Assembly (NCBI GenBank): GCA_903813345.2
Contig: CAIIXF020000004.1
Location: forward strand, 20,740,477-20,804,476
Direction of reading: 5' to 3'
Length of the DNA stretch: 64,000 nucleotides
Source: Owenia fusiformis
Taxonomy: Eukaryota; Annelida; Polychaeta; Sabellida; Oweniidae
Positions 21,867-33,510 of the stretch are shown piece by piece. Every line of letters starts with the position of its first letter. Within the stretch, counting starts at the first letter, position 1. A program made the position numbers and the translations under genes. The notes beneath the pieces are model-generated. The model was not told where the DNA came from. It did not search any database and saw only the letters and a program-made list of their open reading frames with translations.

Positions 21867-23160
21867 TATGATCACTCAAGCCACGTATTCCTTTCATTAT
21901 AACGAATTTTATGTTACATGACTATATGTTTTTATTCCGCTATTTAATATACGCTCTACAATGAGTATTTGGTATCAAATTAAACGTCTCTTAATCCTGC
22001 AAAATATCATTTAGTTTTTATCTCAGGGTTATAAAAGCTGAACGCATCATCAATCGTCGAACATTCCAAACTATCATTTTTTGCCTTGTAACCGATCACC
22101 CTTATGTTGATTGACAGTAACTTTTTTATATTCTGAAAGGTATTTTGTTATAATAATTGACTATTTCATCACAAAGACTGCATCGTGTCGATTGTACGTT
22201 AGCTGGAATTAATTTATTTGCTAATTTACTATTGGAAAATCGACATTAAGTATGTGTAGCCATCGAAGGCACCATCATCGACACCATGCTTGAAATAAAC
22301 AGTATCGAGAAGCCTCTGCACTATTCATGATAATCTCCCATTTACTTCTTTGAAATATAAATTGCCGTATTAACGGATGCAAAACATCTTCAAAATACAT
22401 TTGAATATAACATATTTAGCTTGTTACGTATTTTTCGACGCAAAGTACTATTTTTCAAAATCATCATCGACTCTACAAGTACGTTGTCTTTGCACTCTGC
22501 TTTCAATCAAAATCAGGTTTCAATGTTAAGTAATGGTGATGACGGTTTTTTTCAATATATTTTGATAATATAAAAATACGCTTTATTGATGTTATTCTTT
22601 GACCACGTAAAGATTGAGATATTTACGACCATCAACGACTCCACCACATACGACTCCAAAATGCTATCCACATGTTAAGTAGGTCACGTGTATAATCGAA
22701 CGCTATATATTTGTTGAATGAACCTACATTCATTGAATGACTATTTTGTTTTATGATTAGCATTTTACAGTGATACCGAGCTAAGGATTTAGAGCATATT
22801 GTTCAGTGTGATTACAACGTATAGTGATAAGTAAAATTGAATCTATTAAGCAGATCATGTTATTTACTTATGACGCATATTCTGTTTGTCTTGAAATGTT
22901 AAGGTTATGTGACACAAGAATTGAGATGATTGAGCAGTTCATAGTTTTATAAAATCACTGACAAATATAGATGCACATTCCCCGATATTATTTAATTTAT
23001 AAACGTTTCGTCCAGTGTACCACTAGACAAAATGTATTTCTTGCCATTATTATAAAACAATAAATATTTCATTGGGATTATCAGTTTTGGGACATTTTAT
23101 TAATGTGCATAACTTCCCACACTCTCATTAGTATATCTGTCTTACTTATCAGACCTTTCT
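21867..23160. other. Intergenic DNA with recurring CCATCATCGAC motif
   Basis: CACCATCATCGACACCA near 22270 recurs in altered form near 22460, 22630, 24135 and 24500. No gene was recognised. Confidence 0.4.
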
Positions 23161-23174
23161 AATGATATAAGAAT

Positions 23175-24093
23175 ATGGCACTCACCAACGCCGAGAAGTG
23201 CCGTCGTTCCCTACAGACTACAGTACAGGGAGAGAAAGAAAAAGAAAGATACCAAAGGCTACTTCTAGCAAGAACGATTGCGACAGCGAGCATCGTATAC
23301 ACCGAGAAATAACCTGTCTGCTGAAGCTCTTCAACAGATCAGAGAAAAGAACAACAAGGCATCCCGGGGATACCGGGCACACATACGTCAAGTATAGGCC
23401 TATAGAGACAATCAAAACACGCCAGACTGAAGGGAACGCTCAGAGTCTAAAAGTGAAACTGCCAGGACACAAATGAAAATCCAAGAAATCCCAGAACACA
23501 TTATTAAAACATTGAAGATAAGGCGGCTGGACTTAAACCAGGTACCTTTCGAATCAATGCTGTGAGAGGGGTTTCCGATGTTTAAACGCGAGAATTATCG
23601 TGCTATTGTGACGCATGCAGAACAGATACGTCATCCTCAACCTGTGGTTGGCAAAGGAACAACCTTATTACCGTTAGACCCAGCGGGCAGCTAAGGTGGT
23701 CATCGAGCAACCATCTTTAAAACCAAAACGGACCACACGACGAGCACACCCGACACCCAGTACGTCAAGTAAAGCATCTACGCCCTCCGACGTTTTCACT
23801 TTTTCAACCACATTGAAGCGTCGGCCTTGAGTACCCCATCTACAGGTTCAAAGTCTTCAGACACAATTGTTTCCGCGAAGAAAAGGAGAGGCCCGATAAA
23901 AAGAACAGACACTGTAAATATTTGCAAGGCATGCGGTGTCAACTATTATTCGTATTTACAATCGCAGTTCGAATGGATCAAGTGCTCTAAATGCCACGAC
24001 TGGTTTCAAGATTCCGGGAAATGTTCTCATGTAAAGGGGATACTCATTGGAGAAATATTTACATGCTTTAATTGCAATAAAAGACTACCTTAA
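23175..24093 (+). pseudogene. Degraded ORF: AEKCRR-type basic N-terminus, PHD-like Cys finger at C-terminus
   Basis: ATG at 23175 opens MALTNAEKCRRS, a start I associate with a widespread family of basic, transposon-like orphan proteins. The frame then shifts: RERKRKIPK appears in the next frame and LSAEALQQIREKNNKASRGY in another. The frame 23827-24093 (88 aa) ends with a finger of pattern C33-x2-C36, C53-x2-C56, C66, C80-x2-C83. It looks like a PHD finger, but the usual His before C66 is missing (WFQDSGKC). Taken together these are probably relics of one gene or transposon. Function unknown. Confidence 0.4.
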
Positions 24094-24099
24094 ATTTGT

Positions 24100-25125
24100 A
24101 AATTATGTAAACGTTATTGTTTAAAAACCTAAGCGACCATCAGCGACACTGTTAAATAACACTTAATATCACAAGGAGGAGTGATTGACCTATTCGTAAC
24201 AATGTTGTATTTTGATGTAAGAAGACATGTGTGTCTAATTTGTACATTCATTTTGTCGATCGACGAATTGACTTGGCATATTATTTAGCTTAGAAAACAA
24301 AATCTTGAAATTAATTTTCTTTAGGGAAACTCGAAACAATGTATTTCCATGATTATCTTAATAAAATTCTCTTGTTAAGATAAACAACAACTATTGCAAT
24401 TCATTTTTGTTCATGTGATTAAACAATTCAAACTTAATACATTAGTTTATCTTTAAACTCAAAATTAATTTTGAAACATGAATCAATGTAAGCCTATGTA
24501 TGCACCATCATCGACACCAGCAATTTAAGAGTATATTTACGTTTTGATGCACAATCAAGTAATTGTTTAAAGGGTAATAACAATATTAAGAGAAACGCTT
24601 CTTAAACCCCATGGCTAATGGTATATGCATTTATATCTCAATCTAAAATTTCATTTTTTCAACTTTTGTATTGATCAAATGTGAAAGAGATTCGTGGCTT
24701 GACTGGTAAGACAATATTACGCTGACGAAGGTATGACTTGGAGCTGTTGTAACGTTGACGAACCATATTAACAATGGCGTATATTGGGCAACAATCATGA
24801 ATACATAGTTCAACTATTTCAAAGAGTCATGAAAGTTCTAAAATAACGAGGGTGATGCACTGAGCGTTCAGAGACAGGTGCTCGACGAGAAATGAGGTTC
24901 CTATATTTACAGATTCGATCATTTTGGTGTGAAATGCAGTAAGGTTAAAACTTGGCAAGATGAGGGACATCGGATACAAATTGATTCGAACTTTAATTAA
25001 GTTGTACTCGAACCATTTTACTCAGTTTAGTTATGCCATCTAATTCTTTATGATAGTGAACCATCAACAATTCCAAAAGTTCATTTTAACATAATATTGG
25101 TGATATAAAGTCAGCACATGTTTTT
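24100..25125. other. Intergenic DNA; GCTGACGAAGG motifs near 24720-24760
   Basis: ACGCTGACGAAGG and AACGTTGACGAACC occur about 30 bp apart. Their reverse complements occur near 27278-27312, on the other side of the pentanucleotide array. Otherwise nothing was recognised. Confidence 0.35.
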
Positions 25126-26445
25126 CATAGCATAGCAGCAAAGCATAGCATAGCAGCAAAGCATAACATAGCATCTTACTGCACTGAATAGCATAGCATA
25201 GCATTGAATTGCATTGCATTGTATTGTATTGTATTGCATTGTATTGTATTGCACTGCATTGTATTGTATTTCACTGCATTGTATTTTATTGTATTATATT
25301 GCATTGCATTGTATTGTATTGTACTGTATTGTATTGTACTGCAATGCACTGCATTGTATTGTATTACACTGTATTGCATTGTATTGTATTGCACTGCACC
25401 ACATTATATTACACTACATTGTATTATATTGCACTGCATTGCACAACATTGTATTGCACTGCACCACATTGTATTGCACTGCAATATATTACATTGCACT
25501 ATATTGTATTGCACTGCACCACATTGTATTGCACTGCCTTGTATTGCACTGCATTGTATTGAACTGCAGTGCACTGCATTAAATTGTATTGCACTGCATT
25601 GTTTTGTATTGCACTGTATTGTATTGTATTGAATAACACTCCATTATATTGCATTGCACTGCACCACATTGTATTGCACTGCATTTTATTACACTGCATT
25701 GTATTGTATTGCACTGCATTGCACTACATTGTATTGCACTACAATATATTACATTGCACTGCATTGTATTGCACTGCACCACATTGTATTGCACTATATT
25801 GTATTGTACTGCAGTGCGCTGCGTATTGTGTTGCACTGTATTGTATTGTATTGTATTGAATTACACTGCATTGTTTTGCACTGCACCACATTGTATTGCA
25901 CTGCATTTTATTACACTGCATTGTATTGTATTGCAATGCATTGTATTATATTGCACTGCATTGCACTACATTGTATTGGACTGCAATGTATCACATTGTA
26001 TTGCATTGTATTGCGCTGCACCACATTGTATTGCACTGCATCGTATTACACTTCACTACATTGTTTTACATTGTATTGCATTGCACTGCATTGTATTGCA
26101 TTATATTACACTGTATTGTATTGCATCGTATTGCACTGCATTGTATATTATTATATTGCACTACATTGTATTGTATTATATTGCATTGTAGTGTATTGCA
26201 TCATATTGCACTGCTTTTTATTACATCATATTGCTCTACATTGTATTGCATCATATTGCACTGCATTGTATTGCATCATATTGCTCTGCATTGTATTGCT
26301 TCATATTGCACTGCATTGTATTGCATCATATTGCACTGCTTTGTATTGCATCATAGTGCACTACATTGTATCGCATCATAATCCACTGTATTGTATTGCA
26401 TCATATTGCTCTGCATTGTATTGTATCGATTGCACCGCATTGTAT
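25126..26445. repeat. 1.3 kb degenerate pentanucleotide array
   Basis: An almost pure run of 5-bp units ATTGC, ATTGT and ACTGC (first few units ATAGC), with frequent single substitutions and no long perfect stretch. The units contain no stop codon on either strand in any frame, so long open frames appear on both strands (up to 276 codons). They are artefacts. Confidence 0.95.
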
Positions 26446-28577
26446 TTTCAAACATTGAAAAATGTTTTAAACAATATCACTTAAAAGATATGAAATGGCC
26501 CAATATAATATATTTTCAATGGAACCCTTTGCAAGGGTCACTCCTGTTTGTGACAGTCGGTAATGCTAGTATGCATTGTCACACCTACAACAATACAACA
26601 CTTAAAAATTGATATGCGTTCAATAGCACTAAGCTTGTTAATATTCCCTATGAATGATATTGGAAGTAAACTCAAATATCACTTCGAAAAAGGCAACATT
26701 CATTAGGTTCAATGTTATCTACAAGTATGAGTGAGTGTTCTGATTTGACTAGCTATGCGTGAATTATTTTTTAGTCAATAAGATAATTTCATAAGCGGGG
26801 AAGCGGGGCGAATCTTTCTATTTGTTGTCAACAATAAATTACACAGAGCAATTCAACACTTGCTAACTTTTGTTATGTGAGGGAAGAAATTGGACCATTA
26901 AGAAAATACTTTTCGTATTTCCACAACTGTCGATGATTGGATCTCTTGAAAAATTAAAATGCTTCCCCACGTTTCGACCCGTGCATAACAGGAGGTCCTC
27001 GGGCCAAGTACGCTCTACCAATAACGCTATCAGATCATCCAAAGTTATTTGGGCCTCTAATGAATTAAATTGTGAATAGGATGTGTGTTGTATCAATATT
27101 GAAATGGAATGGAATGCACATATTATAAGAATATATATGAAAATTATTATTACAAGAATTGATTCATTATCTCAGCTTCAGCTTTACAAATGCCCCGGGC
27201 ACATGCCACAAATCTATGAGCCTGGATCTGGAGCTTTCGATACCCCATGACATTCCAAAGATCAACATTTTCCTTCGTCAGCGTGACAAAGTGTCTTCGT
27301 CAACGTCGCATTGGCAATATTCATGCAGATCGTCAACGTTACAAAAGCGAGGGACTAAATATGTGAATTGCGTCTTCGTTAATATACCAAACATAAAACT
27401 GCATGTATATTCTCAAACTAGACTTTCTTCCTCAACTTTGAGCCAAATTATTGTCCACAACTTGACTTTTAAGTGGTGTAGAATCGAGAAATAAAAATAT
27501 CTTAACGAAAACGAAGCCCGGAAGTTCTTCCATCTTGTTACGCTGACGTATCGTATACCAGTGAAATTGCGAGTTCTTATAAATCGAGGAAACGCTAACT
27601 GCTTATCGCATGGGGTAAAAAGAACTTCAGAAGATATTCCAGATTTTGAAGCCCTGTGATCGGAGGATGGATTTTAGTGGCGCATACCAAAATTATCTTG
27701 TGTTGCTATCCCCATATATATTTAGTATTCATCATCATGGATCATCATTTAAGCTGTTTTTAATAAATAATAAGCAATATTTTCAGTATACATCGCATGA
27801 TTATGATGACCAGTTGTGATGACTTTAAAATAGCACATATCAAATGGCGCTGGTATCAACACACACGACTCATGATTTAGTAGGACAACTGATTTTGAAA
27901 ATATAAATTACCGTAAAGCTGTCCTAATCATAAACGTTTCACATTTGGATATCGTATCTAACTCTATATGAAATTCCTACAGTGGTAAAACATATGGCAC
28001 AACGAATACACTGATGTAAAAAGTCATTTAACAGTTCACTTACTTTCTATTGTGAAAAATATCGTTGTTTGAATATTGATATCATCAACATGTCATATAC
28101 AAGTGCCATATTTTCATACATCATTTCTAATCAACGTAAATCGATGATTTTTCAAAGCGCGTATTAGATTCATGTTAAAGAGGTCAATGGCCCTAAGTTA
28201 AAATGAGAGGGAACGTCATCCTCCTGACGGTATAGACAGATACCAATTTCAATAATTTATAATTATGTTTTGAGCAGGGTGGCCTCAACTATGGAATTTT
28301 CTTGAAAAGGAAAAATCCAGTTTCCAATGGAAAATACTGAATTTTGACACAAAACTCAAGAAAACAATGAAAATTAGCGTGAGTTTACACAGAGAATTAT
28401 ATTTTTCCAGAAATGCTGAAATTAATGAATAATATAATGCAATCATTATATTGAATAGATAAAATAGATGCCTTAAAGTAATGTAGAAGAAGAAATTGGA
28501 CGAAATAGTCTCACCTTTCTATTGTAGGATGGGTTCAGGGCCAAAAAACAGCTGATTCATTTTGAAAGATCTATGCG
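26446..28577. other. Intergenic DNA with a tRNA-like relic
   Basis: Apart from the tRNA-like stretch near 26955-27050 and GTTGACGAAG-type motifs near 27280-27320, no gene was recognised. About 100 bp near 27600-27680 is a dispersed repeat shared with 13060-13160. Confidence 0.4.
26955..27050 (-). repeat. Possible tRNA-derived SINE head or tRNA relic
   Basis: On the minus strand TGGTAGAGCG resembles an A box and, about 40 bases on, GGGTCGAAACG resembles a B box, joined by GGCCCGAGGACCTCC. The acceptor stem does not close, so this is not a working tRNA. Confidence 0.35.
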
Positions 28578-29262
28578 CAGTATGGCAAGTGATTTTAGAC
28601 GGTCATATCTTTCACCATGAATACGTTTTAGGCATAAATACGGTTGTTTTTATAAAAGCAATGTGTTTTCCTTCAAGTTAGGTCCCCATGATACTAAAAT
28701 ATCAATCCAACTCTCTGAAAATTTATGGATTAGGACCCCACCTTGTCACTTTTCTAGAATGTCAGCCTTATTTTTTAAAAAGAGGATCTTGTTTTTCTCA
28801 ATTTAAAAATATCAAAATTTTCTTCTACACTTTATTAATAACTTCTGAAAAGGGATGGGTATTGAAAGCCGATTAAGTTAAAATAAAACATTTCTCATGT
28901 TATTTTTCCATAGAGAAAACTCATGCTATCCAGCATAATTTTGGTCATCAAAAATTGATATCTTCAAAACTGGACTTTTAATACAATTCTATTTTTGAAG
29001 AAGTTTTAGAACCCTCAGTTGAATAATCTTTTCATGTAATAAAAATCAGAAAAAGAAGATCCTCTTTTGAGTAAATAGGTTCAACATTTTGAAAAAGGTG
29101 GTGACATGGCGTCCCTATTCATAATTGTTCGACTGATATTCTTATCATCGTGGGTACTTCACTTGAAAGAAAATATATTACTTTAATAAAACCCACTGTA
29201 TTTATGGCCAGAAAGTACTCATGGTGAAAGATATGACCGTCTAAATTCACTTCAGATTAACC
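28578..29262. mobile_element. About 685-bp TIR element, copy 1
   Basis: Terminal repeats contain GACGGTCATATCTTTCACCA (28598-28620 and 29219-29241, inverted), with weaker pairing outside (GGCAAGTGATTTTAG). The interior matches 32250-32810 in the same orientation (CCCCACCTTGTCACTTTT shared). Non-coding. Confidence 0.7.
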
Positions 29263-29640
29263 ATTTTTTCAAAATCATCTATAAGTTATCGGAAGTTCAA
29301 GTCTGACTTAAAATTTGAGATTTGACCTTCAATGACCTTCTTAAGGTCAAAAAAAGGTCAAAAAGGTCTTTTACAACTTGCTTCAAATTGACAATTGCAG
29401 ATATCCATAGTTGTTGTTTTATATGCAGTATTATATGCAGTTTTTAGATAAAGATTTGAAAAAGACAATGATATAAGTTTGAAAAACACTTTGAAGAAGA
29501 TTTTGGAGAGATTTGGGAATACAATGTGATACCAGTAGGGAGAACTAGTGCCAAGACTAAAAAATTTTGAAAAATTTTCAATCTTACTTGTGGACCTGCC
29601 TCTTCTATATACAGCTTACTATTACTTTTCCCTTGGCCTA

Positions 29641-29916
29641 CACTGGCGGATATGGGGGGGGGCCCAAAAAAAATTTTGAGCCAAAAAAGGCTTTAAGGCC
29701 CCAAAAAGTAGGCCTTTTTGGTCATAAATTGGCCTTGTAAGGCCTTATTTGTTAATTTTAGGCCAAATTTTGAAGAAAATGGGCCTCAAAATTTCAAAAT
29801 TTGGGCCCACTTTTGGGTTTTTGGGGCCCAAATTTTTTTTCCGCGCAAGCGCGGACGTTTTTTGGTCAGACCACAAGTTTGGGCCCCCCCCTTGTTGGTT
29901 CCCAGATCCGCCCCTG
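29641..29916. mobile_element. 276-bp G/C-run hAT-like MITE
   Basis: It starts CACTGGCGGATATGGGG and ends with the complement of CAGGGGCGGATCTGGG. The interior is rich in GGCC and GGGCCC. It sits at the outer end of the long palindrome that follows; the related copy near 37205 lacks it. No clear target duplication remains. Confidence 0.65.
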
Positions 29917-29919
29917 GTA

Positions 29920-30740
29920 GTGTGTGCCAAATTGCTTTCTAAGTGGCTTAGTTAGACTAAACCTATGTTGTGGTAGCTTACTATGAATTGACCCATAGTC
30001 ATTTTAGATTGCTCTATTATCTATTCATTTTTACTTGTCTGCATTCAAAATAGTGACACGAAAGGGCTAAACGGCTTTCACCAAGGTGCGACCGTCCAAA
30101 AGATGAGTTTGAAAAATATACATTTTTTTAAATAATACTTGTAAGTATACAAAATAGGATTCAAATTTAATATTGATGTGTAATGATAGTCCATCCGGGT
30201 GTGGTAATTTTATGAAAAACAATTATGGTAAAAAATTGGATATTTATGACCTAAAAATGCATTTTCAATTAAAAAGTTACTGTTATCAAGGATATTATTC
30301 CTATTTTATATAGTCAATGTCTTTTAAATATACCAATAACCATTTCATTAGTTTTTGACAAAAAAATAATTATGGGGCTCACACAAGGATCAACTTTGTT
30401 CACAGCATTTTCATTTTAAGTGATGTTTTGAAAAAATACGAAGGTAAACTCAATTTTATATTTTATTTGTTGAAGAAAAAATAGTTATATGTTTGTTTTC
30501 TTGTTTCGACTGAAAAATCTCAATTCACCGCCCTTGCTTTGCAAGCAGGAGAGTCTACACCAGTACGAAAAAGTCTTCAAAAAGTTGATCCTTGTGTGAG
30601 GCCTACAATTATTTGCTTTGCCAAAAACCTATAAAATGGTTATTCGGATATATAAAAATCATTTAATAGGTAAAATAGGAATAGTATCATTGACTTTTGA
30701 TTTTGAATAAAAAAGTATTACGAGCATATAGCGCATTACT
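29920..30740. repeat. Long palindromic (foldback) element, copy 1, right arm truncated
   Basis: Symmetry centre near 30489. GGGCTCACACAAGGATCAAC (30375) pairs with its complement at 30581-30603, and pairing continues outward to about 30720. The left arm alone continues to about 29920. The right arm gives way to a mariner-like end (CATTACTTCCAGGACAACCC) near 30745. It matches the copy at 33783-37200. Confidence 0.75.
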
Positions 30741-30789
30741 TCCAGGACAACCCTCTATATTTATAGTGATGCAGCATATAGTGAAGTTG

Positions 30790-31239
30790 ATTCTTTTCAG
30801 TTTATAGCTTGCAGACAGTGATCTAAGAGACATCATCTTGAAGTAATGGGTGTGACAGTGTTGAGTATTGATGGTTTATCTTACGGACATCATATTAAAA
30901 GATACCAATTTGCATTACATCAACATCAAAGAAGTTTGATTTGTTCACTTCACAGATACGTGTCAGAGTGATACCTGTATCAGTTACACTAGATTGATAT
31001 ACAACAAGATATGTGTGAGCATTCATTGCAACATTTACTTAAGAGTTATATTTTTTCTAAATCTGATGGAAAATTAAATAATTTAAGTCTATTTCTTTTG
31101 GTTTATTCAATTTAAATATTACTTTTGCAATACAGATACCTTAGTTTTGAAACATTAGCAGCAATTTCATTTCAAATAGATCAGTTTTCAACTTCGTATG
31201 TTTTGTTCATAAAACATGTATTCAAAATAGGTCAAAAGT
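30790..31239. other. Intergenic DNA, nothing recognised
   Basis: No ORF, repeat arm or RNA gene was recognised. Confidence 0.35.
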
Positions 31240-31930
31240 CAGGGTCATTTCAAGTTTAAAATATCAATATCTAGGGTAGTTGGCATTTTAAGACATTTTG
31301 CCGATGGTGTGACCCTTCACAACCAATGATTATGTGACCTGAGGTAAAGATCAACTGAATGGGTGTAGGTAATTTCAAGGTCAATATCTAGCAATTTGAT
31401 GTTTTAAGGCAATTGAGAATAATTCTGACCTTTGACAAACGATTATTAGGTGACCTGTTGTCAAGGTCAAGGTCTATAGGTCAAGATCATTTCAAGGTCA
31501 TCAATATCTAAGTATTTGGCGTTTTTGGGCTGAGGTTACCCTTTGTGAATCATGAATGTGTGACCTGAGGTCAAGGTTATTCCAAGGCCAAATATCAGTA
31601 TCTAAGTATTTGGTGTATTAAGGCCCTGGGATCTGCTGTGGCCCCTAGCGACTCATGATAGGGTGACTTCCAAGGTCAATATCTAGCAATTCGGAGTTTA
31701 AAGGCAATTGAGAACAACTGAGACCTTTGGCAACCAATGATTAGGTGACCTGATGTCAAGGTCATTTCAAGGTCAAAGGTCAATATCTAGGTAGTTGGCT
31801 ACTGTGGGGCTACAGTCTTATTTAATGACCAATGATAAAGTGACCAGAGATCCATGTCAGTGTTTATGGATCAAGATCATTTCAAGGTCATTGCTCAATA
31901 TCTAATTTTAGTATTTGGCGATTTGGGACT
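31240..31930. repeat. Tandem repeat of about 83-116 bp rich in AGGTCA
   Basis: Units are marked by CCAATGATTAGGTGACCTG-like words near 31321, 31437, 31548, 31648, 31731 and 31829. Six exact TCAAGGTCA words occur at 31375, 31461, 31492, 31756, 31767 and 31882. Units are well diverged from each other. Confidence 0.8.
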
Positions 31931-32039
31931 GAATGTGTTTTTTGTGAAAACAATATGATTTTTCTTATGTAAAGTCCCCGTGATAAAAATGATATCATCC
32001 AACTTCTTCACTTGAAAAGAAAAAAACATCATGAATCCC

Positions 32040-32220
32040 CCTAAACCTTTATTTTTCAATTTATTTTTTTATGATTTCATACTGGTTCCTTGACAACTTA
32101 ATGATACACTACATATTTTATTTCTCAATGTACGGGTATAAGCATCACCTGTGGTGCCACCTGTTATGAATAATAATTGTAAACATAATGCTTGAATGTA
32201 TAAATAAATTGAAATTGAAA
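32040..32220 (+). mobile_element. Possible 3' end of a non-LTR retroelement
   Basis: A stretch with GGTGCCACCTGTTATGAAT followed by AATAAATTGAAATTGAAA resembles the untranslated 3' tail of LINE or SINE elements. No coding part is present, so the class is uncertain. Confidence 0.3.
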
Positions 32221-32249
32221 ATATAAATATATGAAATATATCTGAAATA

Positions 32250-32810
32250 TTATTGATAACATCCCCACCTTGTCACTTTTTGAAAAATATTAGGCTTATT
32301 TTCTAAAGTATTTTTTCTTAATTTGAATATATTAAAAGTTCTTCTACGCTAATGAATTAACAAAATCTGAAAAGGGGACGGGTATTGAAATGTGATAAAG
32401 TTAAAAACCACAAATTCCATGATATTTTCCATTGGAAAAACTCAAACTATCCATTGTTTTCAGCATAATTTTGGTCATTGAAAATTGATATCGCCAAAAC
32501 TAGACTTTCATTACAATTCTACTAATGAAAAGGTTTTAGACCACTTGTTGAATAATACTAAAATGCAATCCAAATAAAAAAGACGAACCTCTGTTGAGTA
32601 AATAGGTTCAAAAAATATTGAGATGAGTTCCCTATTCATAGTTTTTTAGATTGTTCGAATGATATTTTTATTATCATTGAGAATTGAATTTTCTTGAAAG
32701 ATACCATATTGTGTTTTGAGAAATGTCATATTTATATTGAGAAAGTAGTCATGGTAAAATATATGACCGTCAGATATTACTTGCCACACTGTATCTGGTA
32801 CTTTGCCAAT
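32250..32810. mobile_element. TIR element related to 28578-29262, copy 2 (left end missing)
   Basis: It matches the interior of copy 1 from CCCCACCTTGTCACTTTTT to the right end TCATGGTAAAATATATGACC with GTC. The left terminal repeat is absent; the element begins just after the retroelement-like tail. Confidence 0.6.
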
Positions 32811-33239
32811 TTGAAGTAAATTGTAAAATCATATCAGAAGAGAGGATATCCAAATATGAGGTCATTAGTTTAATGACTGCAATCAGTAATCAACTGTCAC
32901 GTTGACGAAGTTTTTCACGAGAGTTACTTTCTCTAGTAGTTCTGAATAGGATAGTTTCTAAATAGCAGAAAAATCAATGAAATCTCGTGCTGCCATCTTT
33001 TATTCAGCTTTTAACTCTGGCTAGAGCTCCATTCACTTACATGCTAAAATCTTGGAAAAGTGGCTTAATTTCATGATTTATCAAAGTGTGTTTGTTGAAT
33101 CTGTATAAAACTTGAATGATATACCACATGATGACCCTGTTTATGAACATGTTGTGATTAAACATGCTAATGTTGATTATATATCTTTTATATATATCTT
33201 TTATCGACTCTTTTAGATGTCATATCCTGACATATTAGT
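32811..33239. other. Intergenic DNA, nothing recognised
   Basis: Only one copy of the CGTTGACGAAG motif (near 32900) was noticed. Confidence 0.3.
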
Positions 33240-33510
33240 CACTTAGGTAGAGCAGTTCTTCCCATTGTCGAGTTGAAGAACTGGTATCTTTATCCTGGCT
33301 AGAACCATAGACAATTCTAGCCAGCGCCAGCCTTTTATCGAGTTAGCAGCACTCTAGTAATCGCCGGTATAGGTCAGCAGTCATAGGTCAAAGACAAATC
33401 ACAAGAAGTGCTGTGACCTGGGTTTGAACCCAAGACCTCTACTTTTCAGCTTGAAGCCAGACTTCCTGCTTTTCAGACCAATGCCTTAACCACTAGGCCA
33501 ACCCGGCGAT
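33240..33510 (-). mobile_element. tRNA-derived SINE
   Basis: Minus strand: a tRNA-like head starts GCCGGGTTGGCC near 33508, with A box TGGCCTAGTGG (plus positions 33490-33500) and a perfect B box core GGTTCAAACC (33421-33430), spaced as in a tRNA. A non-tRNA body of about 170 bp follows. The head would allow RNA polymerase III transcription. It is not a functional tRNA, since the arms do not fold fully. Confidence 0.75.

Noticed and set aside
25176-26484. Long open frames (up to 276 codons) on both strands, Cys/Leu/Ile-rich
   Set aside because: They are translations of a stop-free pentanucleotide repeat. Many frames overlap and none has start context, splice partners or domain sense.
31240-31930. 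CRISPR-like direct repeats
   Set aside because: Units are diverged, contiguous and without unique spacers of constant length, and the sequence is metazoan.
33409-33508. tRNA gene on the minus strand
   Set aside because: A and B boxes are good but the acceptor and anticodon stems do not pair and a non-tRNA body follows; better explained as a SINE.
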